From the NCBI GenBank assembly GCA_013286565.1, contig JABDFM010000005.1:1-64000 (forward strand): DNA of 64,000 bases. The letters are read 5' to 3'. Position numbers and translations under genes: made by a program. Every line of letters starts with the position of its first letter. Within the stretch, counting starts at the first letter, position 1. This document shows positions 22,902 through 32,490 of this stretch, one piece after another. The notes below the pieces were generated by a model, which saw only the letters and a list, made by a program, of their open reading frames with translations, was not told the DNA's origin and searched no databases. Origin of the DNA: Bacteroidota bacterium (GTDB taxonomy: Bacteria; Bacteroidota; Bacteroidia; Sphingobacteriales; Sphingobacteriaceae).

Positions 22902-25433
22902 ATGAAATTGAAGCTATTGTATTGCTTTTTATTGCTCTTTATAAATTTTCCAATATTCTCAAACGCGGTAACTATTAAATATACAACCGATGATCTTACG
23001 TCAACTTTAACCGGAACGATCACGGATAAAGCCGATGGTAAAACCATACCCGGTGCATCTATTTCAATCCCTGATCTACGGGTTGGGGCCGTCTCTGATG
23101 CGAACGGAAAATACAGCATACCCAATTTACCAAAGGGGGTTTATCTGGTACAGGTGAGCTTTGTTGGATATGCTACCTTTAACCAAAAGGTTGATTTTTC
23201 AAAAACCAATCAATTAAATGTTCAACTGCAAACCTCATCAATTGAAGCAGGCGAGGTAGTTATTACAGGCGTTAGCAGGGCCACTGAGATAAAGCGTGAC
23301 CCGGTGCCAATGGCGGCGGTAAGTAAAACTTATATCGATCAGCATTCCGCTTCTACTAACGTAATTGATGAAATAGCCAACCTACCGGGCATAAGCGCGG
23401 TAACCACCGGCCCGAATGTTTCCAAGCCTTTTATACATGGTTTGGGCTATAACAGGGTAGTTACAGCCGAGGATGGCATACGCCAGGAAGGCCAGCAATG
23501 GGGTGACGAGCATGGGATAGAAGTAGACCAGAACTCTATCGACCGCGTTGAAGTGATCAAAGGTCCGGCGAGTTTAAGCTACGGATCAGACGCTATTGGT
23601 GGTGTCGTTAACCTGATCACCCCACCACCCGTGCCTGATGGCAAAATATTAGGCTCTTTTACAGGCAATTATGGTACCAATAATGGGCTATTAAGCAGTT
23701 CGTTCCGCCTGCAGGGGAATAACAATGGGTTCGTATGGGGAACCATTGTATCGGCAAAGGAAGCTAAAGATTACCAGAATCAGCATGATGGCAGGGTTTA
23801 TGGTACTGGTTTCCAGGAGAAAGACGCAAGGGTAATGATTGGTTTAAATAAAACATGGGGATATTCCTACCTGAACGCGTCCATATTTGATGATCTGCAG
23901 GAAATACCTGACGGCAGCCGCGATTCGTTAACCCGTAAATTTACCCGGCAAATTACCGAGGCAGATACCTACCGCCCTATCGTGCCTGAATCCGTACTAA
24001 ATTCATACGGCATCACGCCTTTGCATCAGCACGTTCAGCTTTATCGTATTTATGATAACAGCAACTTTACTTTGGGCAGCGGTAACCTGATCGTTAACCT
24101 GGGCTACGAATATAGCCACCGGCGGGAATATACACATCCCGAAGATCAGGGTGTTGCCGGTTTAAATTTACACCTGAGTACTTATACTTATGATGTGAAG
24201 TATAACTTCCTTGTAGGGAACGATTTTGAAACCACTTTCGGCGTTAATGGTCAGTATCAAAATAACACCATAGGGGATGCTACTGTTTTCCCGATACCGG
24301 CTTACCATCAATTTGATATCGGGCCTTTCTTTGTTATCAAAAAGAGTTTTGGAAAATTAGACCTTTCAGGCGGCGCACGATATGATGTCCGTTCGTTTAG
24401 CGGCCAGGCTGCTTATATTGATACATCTGGTAAATATCCGCAATTATATACACCCGGTAACGCGGCTACGCCACCAACTGTTATTCAGCAGTTCAGCGCG
24501 CTTAACAAAACCTTTTCAGGAGCTACCGGCAGCCTGGGGGCTACCTACAATTTTTCAGATGCATTTCTGTTAAAAGGAAACATTGCACGCGGTTTCAGGG
24601 CGCCAAGTATTGCCGAACTATCTGCCAATGGCGCCGATCCGGGTTCACAGATATACCATGTAGGCAACAGCGACTTTAAGCCCGAATTTAGCGTACAGGG
24701 CGATATCGGGGCTTTCCTTACTTTACATAATGTTACGGCCAGTATAGAGGTTTTCGATAACAACATACAGAACTATATTTTCCAGGAACAGATACTGGAC
24801 GCACAAGGAAACCCTGAACGTGTAAATCCTGATGGTTCTCCAAACCCGACCGGACCATACGCTAAGTTTAAATACGTGCAAGGCAAGGCGCGCATAGATG
24901 GCGGCGAGATTAACCTGGATTTCCACCCGGTTTCGTGGCTGCATTTCGAAAACTCTTTAAGCCTAACTTATGGTACTAATTTAGGAACAGGTGGGAAAGT
25001 GCCCGACAGCCTGAAATATTTGCCCTTCATCCCGCCGCTGCATACCCATTCTGAGTTGCGTGGTACTTTTGCCAAAGGATTTGGCATTTTCAGAAATACC
25101 TATGCCTTTGCCGGGTTTGATCATTACGATGCGCAGGACAAGTTTTTCGCTGCTTATGGAACAGAAACTTATACCGGGGGATATAATTTGATAAGTGCAG
25201 GTATTGGCGGTAACATCGTAAACGCTGCCGGAACGCCGATTTTGAAACTGTTTATCGAGGGTACCAACCTGGGTAATGTAAATTACCAGTCGAACATGAG
25301 CAGGCTGAAATATTTTGATAACCCGACAGTACCTGCCGGAATACAGCCGGGCATCTTTAACATGGGTCGTAATATCAGCTTTAAAGTGGTGGTGCCGTTT
25401 GATCTGTCGCCGCATACTGCGAAGGCGATATAA
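22902..25433 (+). CDS. TonB-dependent outer-membrane receptor
   Basis: I start it at ATG 22902 (MKLKLLYCFLLLFINFPIFSNA), which gives a signal peptide. The order is a carboxypeptidase-regulatory-like domain (about residues 35-115, GTITDKADGKTIPGASISI), a plug (about 125-250, with NSIDRVEVIKGPASLSYGSDAIGG), and a 22-stranded-barrel region to residue 843. It is a single-component receptor without a SusD partner. Substrate cannot be read directly. The His/Cys-rich secreted protein just upstream suggests a metal or metal chelate, possibly zinc or copper. A strong hairpin terminator lies 75 bp after the stop. Confidence 0.9.
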   Translation: MKLKLLYCFLLLFINFPIFSNAVTIKYTTDDLTSTLTGTITDKADGKTIPGASISIPDLRVGAVSDANGKYSIPNLPKGVYLVQVSFVGYATFNQKVDFSKTNQLNVQLQTSSIEAGEVVITGVSRATEIKRDPVPMAAVSKTYIDQHSASTNVIDEIANLPGISAVTTGPNVSKPFIHGLGYNRVVTAEDGIRQEGQQWGDEHGIEVDQNSIDRVEVIKGPASLSYGSDAIGGVVNLITPPPVPDGKILGSFTGNYGTNNGLLSSSFRLQGNNNGFVWGTIVSAKEAKDYQNQHDGRVYGTGFQEKDARVMIGLNKTWGYSYLNASIFDDLQEIPDGSRDSLTRKFTRQITEADTYRPIVPESVLNSYGITPLHQHVQLYRIYDNSNFTLGSGNLIVNLGYEYSHRREYTHPEDQGVAGLNLHLSTYTYDVKYNFLVGNDFETTFGVNGQYQNNTIGDATVFPIPAYHQFDIGPFFVIKKSFGKLDLSGGARYDVRSFSGQAAYIDTSGKYPQLYTPGNAATPPTVIQQFSALNKTFSGATGSLGATYNFSDAFLLKGNIARGFRAPSIAELSANGADPGSQIYHVGNSDFKPEFSVQGDIGAFLTLHNVTASIEVFDNNIQNYIFQEQILDAQGNPERVNPDGSPNPTGPYAKFKYVQGKARIDGGEINLDFHPVSWLHFENSLSLTYGTNLGTGGKVPDSLKYLPFIPPLHTHSELRGTFAKGFGIFRNTYAFAGFDHYDAQDKFFAAYGTETYTGGYNLISAGIGGNIVNAAGTPILKLFIEGTNLGNVNYQSNMSRLKYFDNPTVPAGIQPGIFNMGRNISFKVVVPFDLSPHTAKAI

Positions 25434-25507
25434 TGGTCTGAACCATGATTTTTTCACCTATTGTTTGTTTCAAAGGTGTTCAAAGAGGCTACGCCGTTTT
25501 TAGGATT

Positions 25508-25548
25508 AAAGGATTGCCTTGATTTGAATAAAATCAGGGCAATCCTTT
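25508..25548 (+). terminator. Long hairpin terminator after the TonB receptor gene
   Basis: AAAGGATTGCCTTGATTT (25508-25525) pairs with 25531-25548 with a single T-G wobble and a 5-nt loop; T residues follow the stem. Confidence 0.8.
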
Positions 25549-25662
25549 TATGCCATTTTCTGCGGGTCAGTAACTCCTCGGCTTCAATATTTACCAGATT
25601 AATGTAAAACAGAAATACTTATCTTTATCAGTATGTCATTGTAATTGATCAGCCTAATAACT

Positions 25663-27825
25663 ATGAAAAATAGACTTTCTGCTTATTTGCTATGTGGTTT
25701 TTTTATGGTGATGCTGTTTGGTACAGCAAATGCACAAACAAAAAAGAAGCAGACAACTGAGGCGAAGATCGACGCGATCATTAAAGAGCTCACACTGGAA
25801 GAAAAGATAGATATGCTGCATGCTAACGGCATATTTAGCTCGGCAGGGGTTGAGCGGCTGGGCATACCCGAACTGATGACTGATGATGGCCCGCTGGGTG
25901 TGCGTGAGGATGTGAAACCGGGCTGGGGATCGGCAAATCTAACTACCGATTCCGCTACTTTTTTCCCTAATGGCTCGGCCCTGGCAGCTACATGGAACCC
26001 GGAACTGGCATATCGTTATGGCCATGATATGGGCGAAGAAGCAAGGGCGCGCAAAAAATATATCATGCTGGCACCGGCGTTCAATATTGCACGTACACCG
26101 CTGTGCGGTAGAACTTATGAATATTATTCCGAAGATCCGTTTTTAAATGCCCGCCTTGCCGTACAATCGGTAAAAGGGATACAAAGCCAGCATATCGCAG
26201 CTTGTGTAAAACATTTTGCCGCAAACAACCAGGAAGTTGAGCGGGACCGTATTAGCGTGGATGTGGATGAACGCGCGCTGCGCGAGATCTATCTGCCTGC
26301 TTTTAAAGCCGCGATAACCGAAGGCAATGCCTGGACCATCATGTCGGCCTATAACAAGCTGCGTGGGGTATATTGTTCTGAAAACGACTACCTGCTCAAT
26401 AAAATATTAAAAGGCGAGTGGAAATTCAAAGGCGTTGTGATCAGCGATTGGGGTGGTACCCATAGTACGGTTAATGCTGCAAATCATGGGCTCGACCTGG
26501 AAATGGGTTCGCCACTGCCTTATAACACCTATTATTTTGCGGATAAACTGCTTGATTCGGTAAAAGCCGGAAAGGTGACTGTGAAAGTGATCGATGATAA
26601 GGTACGCCGCATTTTATGGGTAATGTACCATACCTCATTAAGCGATAACCCGCCTGCTGGAAAAATGAACACCCCCGAGCACAGCAAAACGGTTTATGAT
26701 ATCGCGTCTGAATCCATTGTTCTGCTAAAAAATGCCCGGCATTTGCTGCCTTTAAATACCTCATCCATCAAAAGCATCGCGGTGATTGGTGATAATGCAA
26801 CGCGTACTTTTCACTTGGGTGGATTTGGCGCAGGGGTGAAAGCAAAATACGAGGTAACTGCTTTAGTCGGTTTGCGGAAAAGGCTGGCTAACGAGATAAA
26901 GATGTATTATGCACAAGGCTATTCGGGAGTTTACAGGCCATTGCGCAGGGATGCAGGTAAAACTACTAAAGCGGATTCAGCTATGCTTCAACAGGCTATT
27001 TTTACAGCCAAAAGCTCGGATATGGCAATCTTGTTTATAGGAGGTAACCGCGATTATGAGAGTGAAAGCCGCGACCGTAAGGACCTGAGCCTGCCATTTG
27101 GCGAACAAGCGTTGGTGGATGCCGTAACTGCTGCTAATCCTAAAACCATTGTGGTTGTAGTTGGCGGGGCACCTTATGATATCGGCAAGATCAAAAAGAA
27201 CAATCAAACTATTGTATGGTCGTGGTATAACGGTTCTGAAAATGGAAATGCCCTGGCCGATGTGCTAACCGGCAAGGTTAACCCATCTGGCAAGCTGCCC
27301 TTTACTTTTCCTGCTGATCTGAAAGACTCTCCCGCACATGCTTTAGACGCTTACCCCGGAGAAAATTTAAAAGTAGATTACAAAGAAGGAATATTAGTAG
27401 GATACCGCTGGTTTGATACCAAAAAGATCGAGCCGCTTTATTGTTTCGGTTATGGCCTTTCCTATACCGATTATCAGTATTCTGGTTTAAAAACCAGTAA
27501 AAAAAGCTATCAGCCTTCCGATAATATCGCAATCACAGTTAAAGTAAAAAACACGGGTAAATATGCAGGTAAGGAAACGGTTCAGCTTTATGTTAGTAAA
27601 GAAAAATCAGTCGTAGACCGTGCCGAAAAGGAATTGAAAGCATTCAAAAAAGTAATGATCGCCCCAGGCGAAACTATTGACGTGCGCCTGAGTATCCCGG
27701 TTAAGGATCTGGCCTATTATGATGTAAAAACAAGTAAATGGGTGGTTGAACCCGGCACCTACAAATTACTTGCCGGTACATCATCAAGGGATATTAAGGA
27801 AACAGCCACTATCATCGTAAATTAA
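25663..27825 (+). CDS. Glycoside hydrolase family 3 beta-glucosidase, secreted
   Basis: I start it at ATG 25663 (MKNRLSAYLLCGFFMVMLFGTANAQ), which gives a signal peptide. The GH3 N-terminal barrel contains LMTDDGPLGVR, KHFAANNQE and the nucleophile Asp in VVISDWGG near residue 261. The C-terminal GH3 domain (about 350-560) and a fibronectin-III-like domain (about 610-710, VKNTGKYAGKETVQLYVS) follow. It resembles BglX-type periplasmic enzymes that release glucose or xylose from oligosaccharides. It is a lone gene with no adjacent SusCD, so the exact substrate is open. Confidence 0.9.
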   Translation: MKNRLSAYLLCGFFMVMLFGTANAQTKKKQTTEAKIDAIIKELTLEEKIDMLHANGIFSSAGVERLGIPELMTDDGPLGVREDVKPGWGSANLTTDSATFFPNGSALAATWNPELAYRYGHDMGEEARARKKYIMLAPAFNIARTPLCGRTYEYYSEDPFLNARLAVQSVKGIQSQHIAACVKHFAANNQEVERDRISVDVDERALREIYLPAFKAAITEGNAWTIMSAYNKLRGVYCSENDYLLNKILKGEWKFKGVVISDWGGTHSTVNAANHGLDLEMGSPLPYNTYYFADKLLDSVKAGKVTVKVIDDKVRRILWVMYHTSLSDNPPAGKMNTPEHSKTVYDIASESIVLLKNARHLLPLNTSSIKSIAVIGDNATRTFHLGGFGAGVKAKYEVTALVGLRKRLANEIKMYYAQGYSGVYRPLRRDAGKTTKADSAMLQQAIFTAKSSDMAILFIGGNRDYESESRDRKDLSLPFGEQALVDAVTAANPKTIVVVVGGAPYDIGKIKKNNQTIVWSWYNGSENGNALADVLTGKVNPSGKLPFTFPADLKDSPAHALDAYPGENLKVDYKEGILVGYRWFDTKKIEPLYCFGYGLSYTDYQYSGLKTSKKSYQPSDNIAITVKVKNTGKYAGKETVQLYVSKEKSVVDRAEKELKAFKKVMIAPGETIDVRLSIPVKDLAYYDVKTSKWVVEPGTYKLLAGTSSRDIKETATIIVN

Positions 27826-27881
27826 TAAGGCTTGCGATCATTGTACCGTAGCCGAGATCGCTCCTATGTGTTAACCCGATT

Positions 27882-28067
27882 TTAAATTTCCACATTTTTG
27901 GCAAGTGTTTTAAATCTCACGCCGTTTGCTTGTACAACGGTAATCGATACGTGTCCACTCTTACCGGTTTTGATATCCTGTACAATACCGGATTTTCCAA
28001 TATGGGTGCCGCCAATCACTTTGCAGGTGACCCCGTCCCTTAATTTGCCTGGTAATATAGTAGTCAT
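27882..28067 (-). CDS. Small KOW-motif protein (61 aa)
   Basis: The sequence GVTCKVIGGTHIGKSGIVQDIKTGKSGHVSITV has the KOW pattern found in ribosomal protein L24, NusG and related small proteins. It consists of one such SH3-like barrel and nothing else. It is probably cytosolic and RNA- or protein-binding. It is isolated on the minus strand, convergent with the GH3 gene. The function is unknown. Confidence 0.7.
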   Translation of the reverse strand: MTTILPGKLRDGVTCKVIGGTHIGKSGIVQDIKTGKSGHVSITVVQANGVRFKTLAKNVEI

Positions 28068-28122
28068 TTAGCCTTTTTTTATTAATAGTACGCTATATTG
28101 TCTTTTATCAGAGATTTTTCTC

Positions 28123-28683
28123 TCATTGTTTCAAGTACCGAAGCGCAACACTCCCCGACTTAAAAAACGTTGACTCAACCAACTTTAGTCGCAATTTCTC
28201 TTGCAGGTTGATACCTTCAAACAACCGTCTCCCTTCTCCTATAACTATCGGGTGAACCACAAAACGATATTCGTCAATCAAGCCAAGCTCTGCAAGTTGT
28301 GTAGGAATGGCTACACCACCGGTTAAAATATTTTTGCCTTGCTCTTGTTTCAATTTAAGTACTTCGCCCTGAATGTCCGTACGAACAATTTTCGTTTTTT
28401 CCTCTTCTGCGCTGTCTAATGATTGTGAGAACACAATAATTTTGTTGACGGCGTCAAATGCCTGCGCAAATTCGTAATCCTCATTTCTATCCCCGGAGGG
28501 ATCTTTCGCTACGTCGGGCCAATAAGGAACCATCAATTGATAAGTTTTACGCCCGTAGAGGAATGTGTCGGCATCCCGCGTAAGTTGTATAAAATACTCC
28601 ATCGTTGCTTCATCGGGAAAGAATTTGGTATGGTCGCAGCAACCATCTAAGGTCGTGTTGATTGCGTAAATTAATTTTCTCAT
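28123..28683 (-). CDS. Dihydrofolate reductase / RibD C-terminal-like protein
   Basis: I start it at ATG 28683 (MRKLIYAINTTLDGCCDH); the ORF-track start adds 20 unlikely residues. The pattern SLDG-like TTLDG, FLYGRKTYQLM, KIIVFSQSL and NILTGGVAIPTQLAELGLIDEYRFVVHPIVIGEG is that of the RibD_C/YwjB family. By fold it binds NADPH; most such proteins have no known substrate. Cytosolic, 186 aa. It is monocistronic; the 200 bp upstream show nothing I can name. Confidence 0.82.
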   Translation of the reverse strand: MRKLIYAINTTLDGCCDHTKFFPDEATMEYFIQLTRDADTFLYGRKTYQLMVPYWPDVAKDPSGDRNEDYEFAQAFDAVNKIIVFSQSLDSAEEEKTKIVRTDIQGEVLKLKQEQGKNILTGGVAIPTQLAELGLIDEYRFVVHPIVIGEGRRLFEGINLQEKLRLKLVESTFFKSGSVALRYLKQ

Positions 28684-28959
28684 TAGATTGGTTTTTTCTA
28701 ATACATTTTGCTGAGATAAAGATAAAAAAAAGACTCTTAGCACTAAGGGCGATCCGCGACAAAAAAGGGGCGTTTAAGCCAAAAGGCTATAGTCTCACCT
28801 AAAGTGATAAATCAGTCTCGAGAAAAGAGAAAATCACTGTCATCAGAAAGAAATCATTTTTTCGGTACTACTGAATCACCTGCGGTACCTACGAAAAACA
28901 TGGGTCGAAACAAAACATGGAAAAAAATGATTGTATCAGCCTTAAAAGCAATAGACAGG

Positions 28960-29856
28960 CTACGCAGAACGCGTAGCTTTTTCAATGTTATCCCACATTT
29001 CGGCCGGTATCATTTCGAGCCCGTTGAACTGACCTGCACCTTGCAGCCATTCGCCGCCGTCGATAGTAATTACCTCGCCATTGATATAGCCGGAAAAATC
29101 GGATACGAGGAAAGCGGCAAGGTTAGCCAGTTCCTGGTGTTCGCCAACACGTTTAAGCGGCACCCTGTTTTTAAAATCAAACTTTTTAGCCATATCGCCT
29201 GGAAGTAATCTTTCCCATGCCCCTTTGGTTGGAAACGGACCGGGGGCAATGGCGTTGGTACGTATACCGTGCCTTCCCCATTCAACTGCCAGGGACCGGG
29301 TCATAGCCAGCACGCCGCCTTTTGCGCAAGCTGATGGCACCACGTAAGCCGAACCCGTGAAGGCATAAGTGGTTACAATATTCAATATGTTGCCCGGTAT
29401 TTTTTCGCTGATCCAATATTTACCCAAAGCAAGTGAACAATTGGCCGAGCCTTTTAATACGATATCAATGATAGCCGAGAATGCATTAGCTGATAAACGC
29501 TCAGTGGGCGAAATAAAATTGCCGGCTGCATTATTCAACAGCACATCAACCCGGCCAAAAACCGCAATAGCTTGTTTCAGCATATTTTCAACTTCATCAT
29601 ACTTTCGCACATCGCAGGCAAGGGCCAATACCTTTCCGCCTGTTTCTGATTCCATTTCGGAAGCTGTTTGTTTGAGCACATCCAGTTTGCGGCTGGTGAT
29701 CACCAGGTTGGCGCCTAACTTTAAGAAGTAAGTGCCCATTGATTTGCCAAGGCCCGTTCCGCCACCGGTTATGATGATGGTTTTCCCTTTCAGGGCATCT
29801 TCCTTTAACATTCCGCCGACAGGTGCAGGATTATTTGTAGTTATAGATTCGCTCAT
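28960..29856 (-). CDS. SDR oxidoreductase, 2,4-dienoyl-CoA reductase-like
   Basis: I start it at ATG 29856 (MSESITTNNPAPVGG); the listed start two codons earlier is TTG. Rossmann motif GGGTGLGKSMG (about residues 34-44), NNAAGNF, and PGPFPTKGAWERL place it with peroxisomal/bacterial DECR-type and trans-enoyl reductases. It would remove double bonds that block beta-oxidation of unsaturated acyl-CoAs. It is the last gene of the beta-oxidation operon, 6 bp after the enoyl-CoA hydratase stop, which supports that role. Confidence 0.85.
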   Translation of the reverse strand: MSESITTNNPAPVGGMLKEDALKGKTIIITGGGTGLGKSMGTYFLKLGANLVITSRKLDVLKQTASEMESETGGKVLALACDVRKYDEVENMLKQAIAVFGRVDVLLNNAAGNFISPTERLSANAFSAIIDIVLKGSANCSLALGKYWISEKIPGNILNIVTTYAFTGSAYVVPSACAKGGVLAMTRSLAVEWGRHGIRTNAIAPGPFPTKGAWERLLPGDMAKKFDFKNRVPLKRVGEHQELANLAAFLVSDFSGYINGEVITIDGGEWLQGAGQFNGLEMIPAEMWDNIEKATRSA

Positions 29857-29862
29857 GGTCAA

Positions 29863-30639
29863 TTAATTAGCAGCAGTGCTTTTTGATTTTAAATTCTGGA
29901 TCATCATCTGCAGGCCCTGCCTGGTTGCGGGCGCCCACCATTGCTTCAGCATCTGGTTTAAAGTATCGGTTTGATCGCTGGCTAATTTACCGATCAGCTC
30001 CTTACGCAAATTTAACTTACTCTGGCTCCAGGTAACCGGGGGCATTTTCATGTAGGCTATTGCCTTTTCTACGGCTGTATTCATTAATCTATCAGGGGAC
30101 GTGACCTCATCGATCAGCCCTGCTTCCAGCGCTTCATTAACATTGAGCAATTTACCCTCCATTAAATATTGATAAGCTTTATGCTGACCAAGCCAAAATG
30201 AGTACAAATGAAAAACGCTATCAGGAACAATGATACCTACAGGTATCTCATTTAAACCGATGATGAATTTCCCTTCGGCCATCACCCTGTAATCACAGCA
30301 AATGGCCAGCACACAACCGCCCGCCGGGCTATGCCCGCTGATAGCAGCTATCAATGGTTTTTTGAAAGTCGCCAAAGCATTCTGCAAACCTAAAAAACCG
30401 ATCCAAAATTCACTGCTTTGATCCTCATTGTAATCATAGGCTTCGATCAGGTCGATGCCGGAAGAGAAAAAACCTTCTTTGCCGGTTAGTATCACAGCAC
30501 CTACCGCAGCATCGCTTTCCAGCGTTTTAATGCAGTCGGTCAGCTCTTTGATCATTTGATGATTGATCGGATTTGAGCGCCCCCTATCGAGCGTAATTAA
30601 AGCCAGTCGGTCGCGTATGGTTAGTTGGAATGTGCTCAT
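29863..30639 (-). CDS. Enoyl-CoA hydratase/isomerase family protein
   Basis: The crotonase fold is shown by SNPINHQMIKEL, GAVILTGKEGFFSSGIDL and ISGHSPAGGCVLAICCDYRVM (the oxyanion loops). One catalytic Glu position reads as GLNEIPVGI, closer to the isomerase type than to a classical hydratase, so it may shift double bonds (delta3-delta2 enoyl-CoA isomerase). This fits its place beside a dienoyl-CoA reductase. It lies 9 bp downstream of the acyl-CoA ligase gene. Confidence 0.85.
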   Translation of the reverse strand: MSTFQLTIRDRLALITLDRGRSNPINHQMIKELTDCIKTLESDAAVGAVILTGKEGFFSSGIDLIEAYDYNEDQSSEFWIGFLGLQNALATFKKPLIAAISGHSPAGGCVLAICCDYRVMAEGKFIIGLNEIPVGIIVPDSVFHLYSFWLGQHKAYQYLMEGKLLNVNEALEAGLIDEVTSPDRLMNTAVEKAIAYMKMPPVTWSQSKLNLRKELIGKLASDQTDTLNQMLKQWWAPATRQGLQMMIQNLKSKSTAAN

Positions 30640-30648
30640 CGGGTTAAT

Positions 30649-32463
30649 TTAATTTACGAGGGATGGATTTTGGCTTACTTCGTCCGTGTACATTTTATCT
30701 ATTTCGGCTTTGTACTTTTCGGTGATCACTTTTCGTTTCATTTTCCCTGTCGGTGTAAGCTCGCCGCTTTCTATCGACCATTCATCAGGAAGTAATGCTA
30801 TTTTCTTCACTTGCTCCACATGGTTAAACTCAGGGTTATAATTATTGACGATCGATTGGTAAAGTTCGATCACCCTGGCATCTTTGAGCAACTCTCCATG
30901 CGAGGTAAAAGGGATATCATTTTGCTTGCACCAGGGTTGTAAATGAATGTAGGAAGGGACGATCAGCGCTGCTGTGAACTTCATCCCTGCACCAACAACC
31001 ATCATTTGTTCAATAAAAGAGCTCTCCTTCATCTTATTTTCAATCGGCGTTGGCGCTACATATTTGCCGCCGGATGTTTTAAATATCTCTTTTTTGCGGT
31101 CGGTTATTTTCAGGAAAGAATCTTTATCAAATTCACCTATATCACCCGTGTGGAACCATCCGCCTTCCATTACTTCTGCCGTCAATTCGGGATTTTTATA
31201 ATAGCCTACCATCACATTCGGACCCTTGCAAAGTATTTCGCCATCATCGGCTATCTTAACCTGCACATCAGCCAATAAAGGGCCTACTGTTCCAAATCTT
31301 CTGCCGCTTTTATTATAATGGTTAACGGAAATTACCGGCGAAGTTTCGGTCAGCCCATAACCTTCTAAAATAACAATATTGGCCGCGGTAAATATTTTTG
31401 CCAATCGTACCGGGCAAGCGGAACTGCCCAAAACTATCGCTTTCACGTTTCCGCCTATGGCATTCCGCCATTTACTATAAACCAATTTATCGGCGATGGC
31501 TAACTTTATTTTATACCATAAACTGGTGCCATCGATCTCAAACTCCTCAGCAACTTTTATCGACCAGAAAAATATCTTCCGTTTAATGCCGGTTAGCTTC
31601 TGCCCCTCTACCATGATTTTCTCAAATACTTTCTCCAGCAAACGTGGTACGGCGGTAAAAATAGAGGGCTTTACTTCCTTCATATTTGCGCCGATGGTGT
31701 CCATGCTTTCGGCATAATAAATGGAATAATTATAGAAGAGAAAAGTATAGGTGCACATTTTTTCGAAAATGTGGTTCAACGGCAAAAAACTAAGCACTCG
31801 TCTTTCTACTATCGGTATCTGCATCAGCAGATCTCCGGAAGCCATGGCATTGCTCAGGATATTTTTGTGGGTAAGCACCACGCCTTTAGGCCTGCCGGTA
31901 GTGCCCGAAGTATAGATAATGGTAGCAACATCATTTTCGGTGATCTTGCTGCTTATTTCATTTGATCTTTGCTGATAATCTTCTTTTAGCGGTTGAAATA
32001 ATTTCGTCCAGTGGGTGCAGCCTTCAATCTCATCAAAAGTATAGATCCCTTTTAACGATGGTATATTGGCCGACACTTGCTTTGCTTTATCGCATAAGTC
32101 TTTATTGCTGACGAATACATATTTAACTTCAGCCTCAACTAATATCTGCTCTATTTCTTTATTACCGGTATTTGGGTACAAGGGCACCAATATGGCGCCG
32201 GTTAGTTGCACGGCGAGGTCAACTATCAGCCATTCAGGTCTGCCGCTGCTGATCAGTCCTATTTTATCACGACCTTCCGTAGTGCTATCCCCGGCGGAAA
32301 TACCCATATCCAGCAAAGCCTGCGACAACTGATGGATCATATCATGCACCTCTGTGGTGCTGTATGATTTCCATACGCCATCCACCTTTGCATTTAAAAA
32401 GTCGGCCCTCGGCTCTTTGGCCTGGCCTGCCATGCAATCAAACAATCTTGTCGCTTTTTCCAT
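30649..32463 (-). CDS. Long-chain fatty acid-CoA ligase (AMP-forming)
   Basis: The AMP-binding motif is IIYTSGTTGRPKGVVLTHKN (about residues 180-199). GYGLTETSP, WFHTGDIGEFD and ITDRKKEIFKTSGGKYVAPTPIEN follow, and TGKMKRK near the end carries the C-terminal catalytic Lys. The length of 604 aa fits the long-chain FAA/FadD15-type. It activates imported fatty acids to acyl-CoA in the cytosol at the expense of ATP. It is third from the end of the beta-oxidation operon. Confidence 0.92.
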   Translation of the reverse strand: MEKATRLFDCMAGQAKEPRADFLNAKVDGVWKSYSTTEVHDMIHQLSQALLDMGISAGDSTTEGRDKIGLISSGRPEWLIVDLAVQLTGAILVPLYPNTGNKEIEQILVEAEVKYVFVSNKDLCDKAKQVSANIPSLKGIYTFDEIEGCTHWTKLFQPLKEDYQQRSNEISSKITENDVATIIYTSGTTGRPKGVVLTHKNILSNAMASGDLLMQIPIVERRVLSFLPLNHIFEKMCTYTFLFYNYSIYYAESMDTIGANMKEVKPSIFTAVPRLLEKVFEKIMVEGQKLTGIKRKIFFWSIKVAEEFEIDGTSLWYKIKLAIADKLVYSKWRNAIGGNVKAIVLGSSACPVRLAKIFTAANIVILEGYGLTETSPVISVNHYNKSGRRFGTVGPLLADVQVKIADDGEILCKGPNVMVGYYKNPELTAEVMEGGWFHTGDIGEFDKDSFLKITDRKKEIFKTSGGKYVAPTPIENKMKESSFIEQMMVVGAGMKFTAALIVPSYIHLQPWCKQNDIPFTSHGELLKDARVIELYQSIVNNYNPEFNHVEQVKKIALLPDEWSIESGELTPTGKMKRKVITEKYKAEIDKMYTDEVSQNPSLVN

Positions 32464-32490
32464 ATTGGCAACAGTTATTCAGATAAAGGT

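Noticed and set aside
28804-29208. Plus-strand 134-aa ORF
   Set aside because: Most of it overlaps the SDR gene on the opposite strand; the remainder covers an intergenic stretch with no signal peptide or motif.
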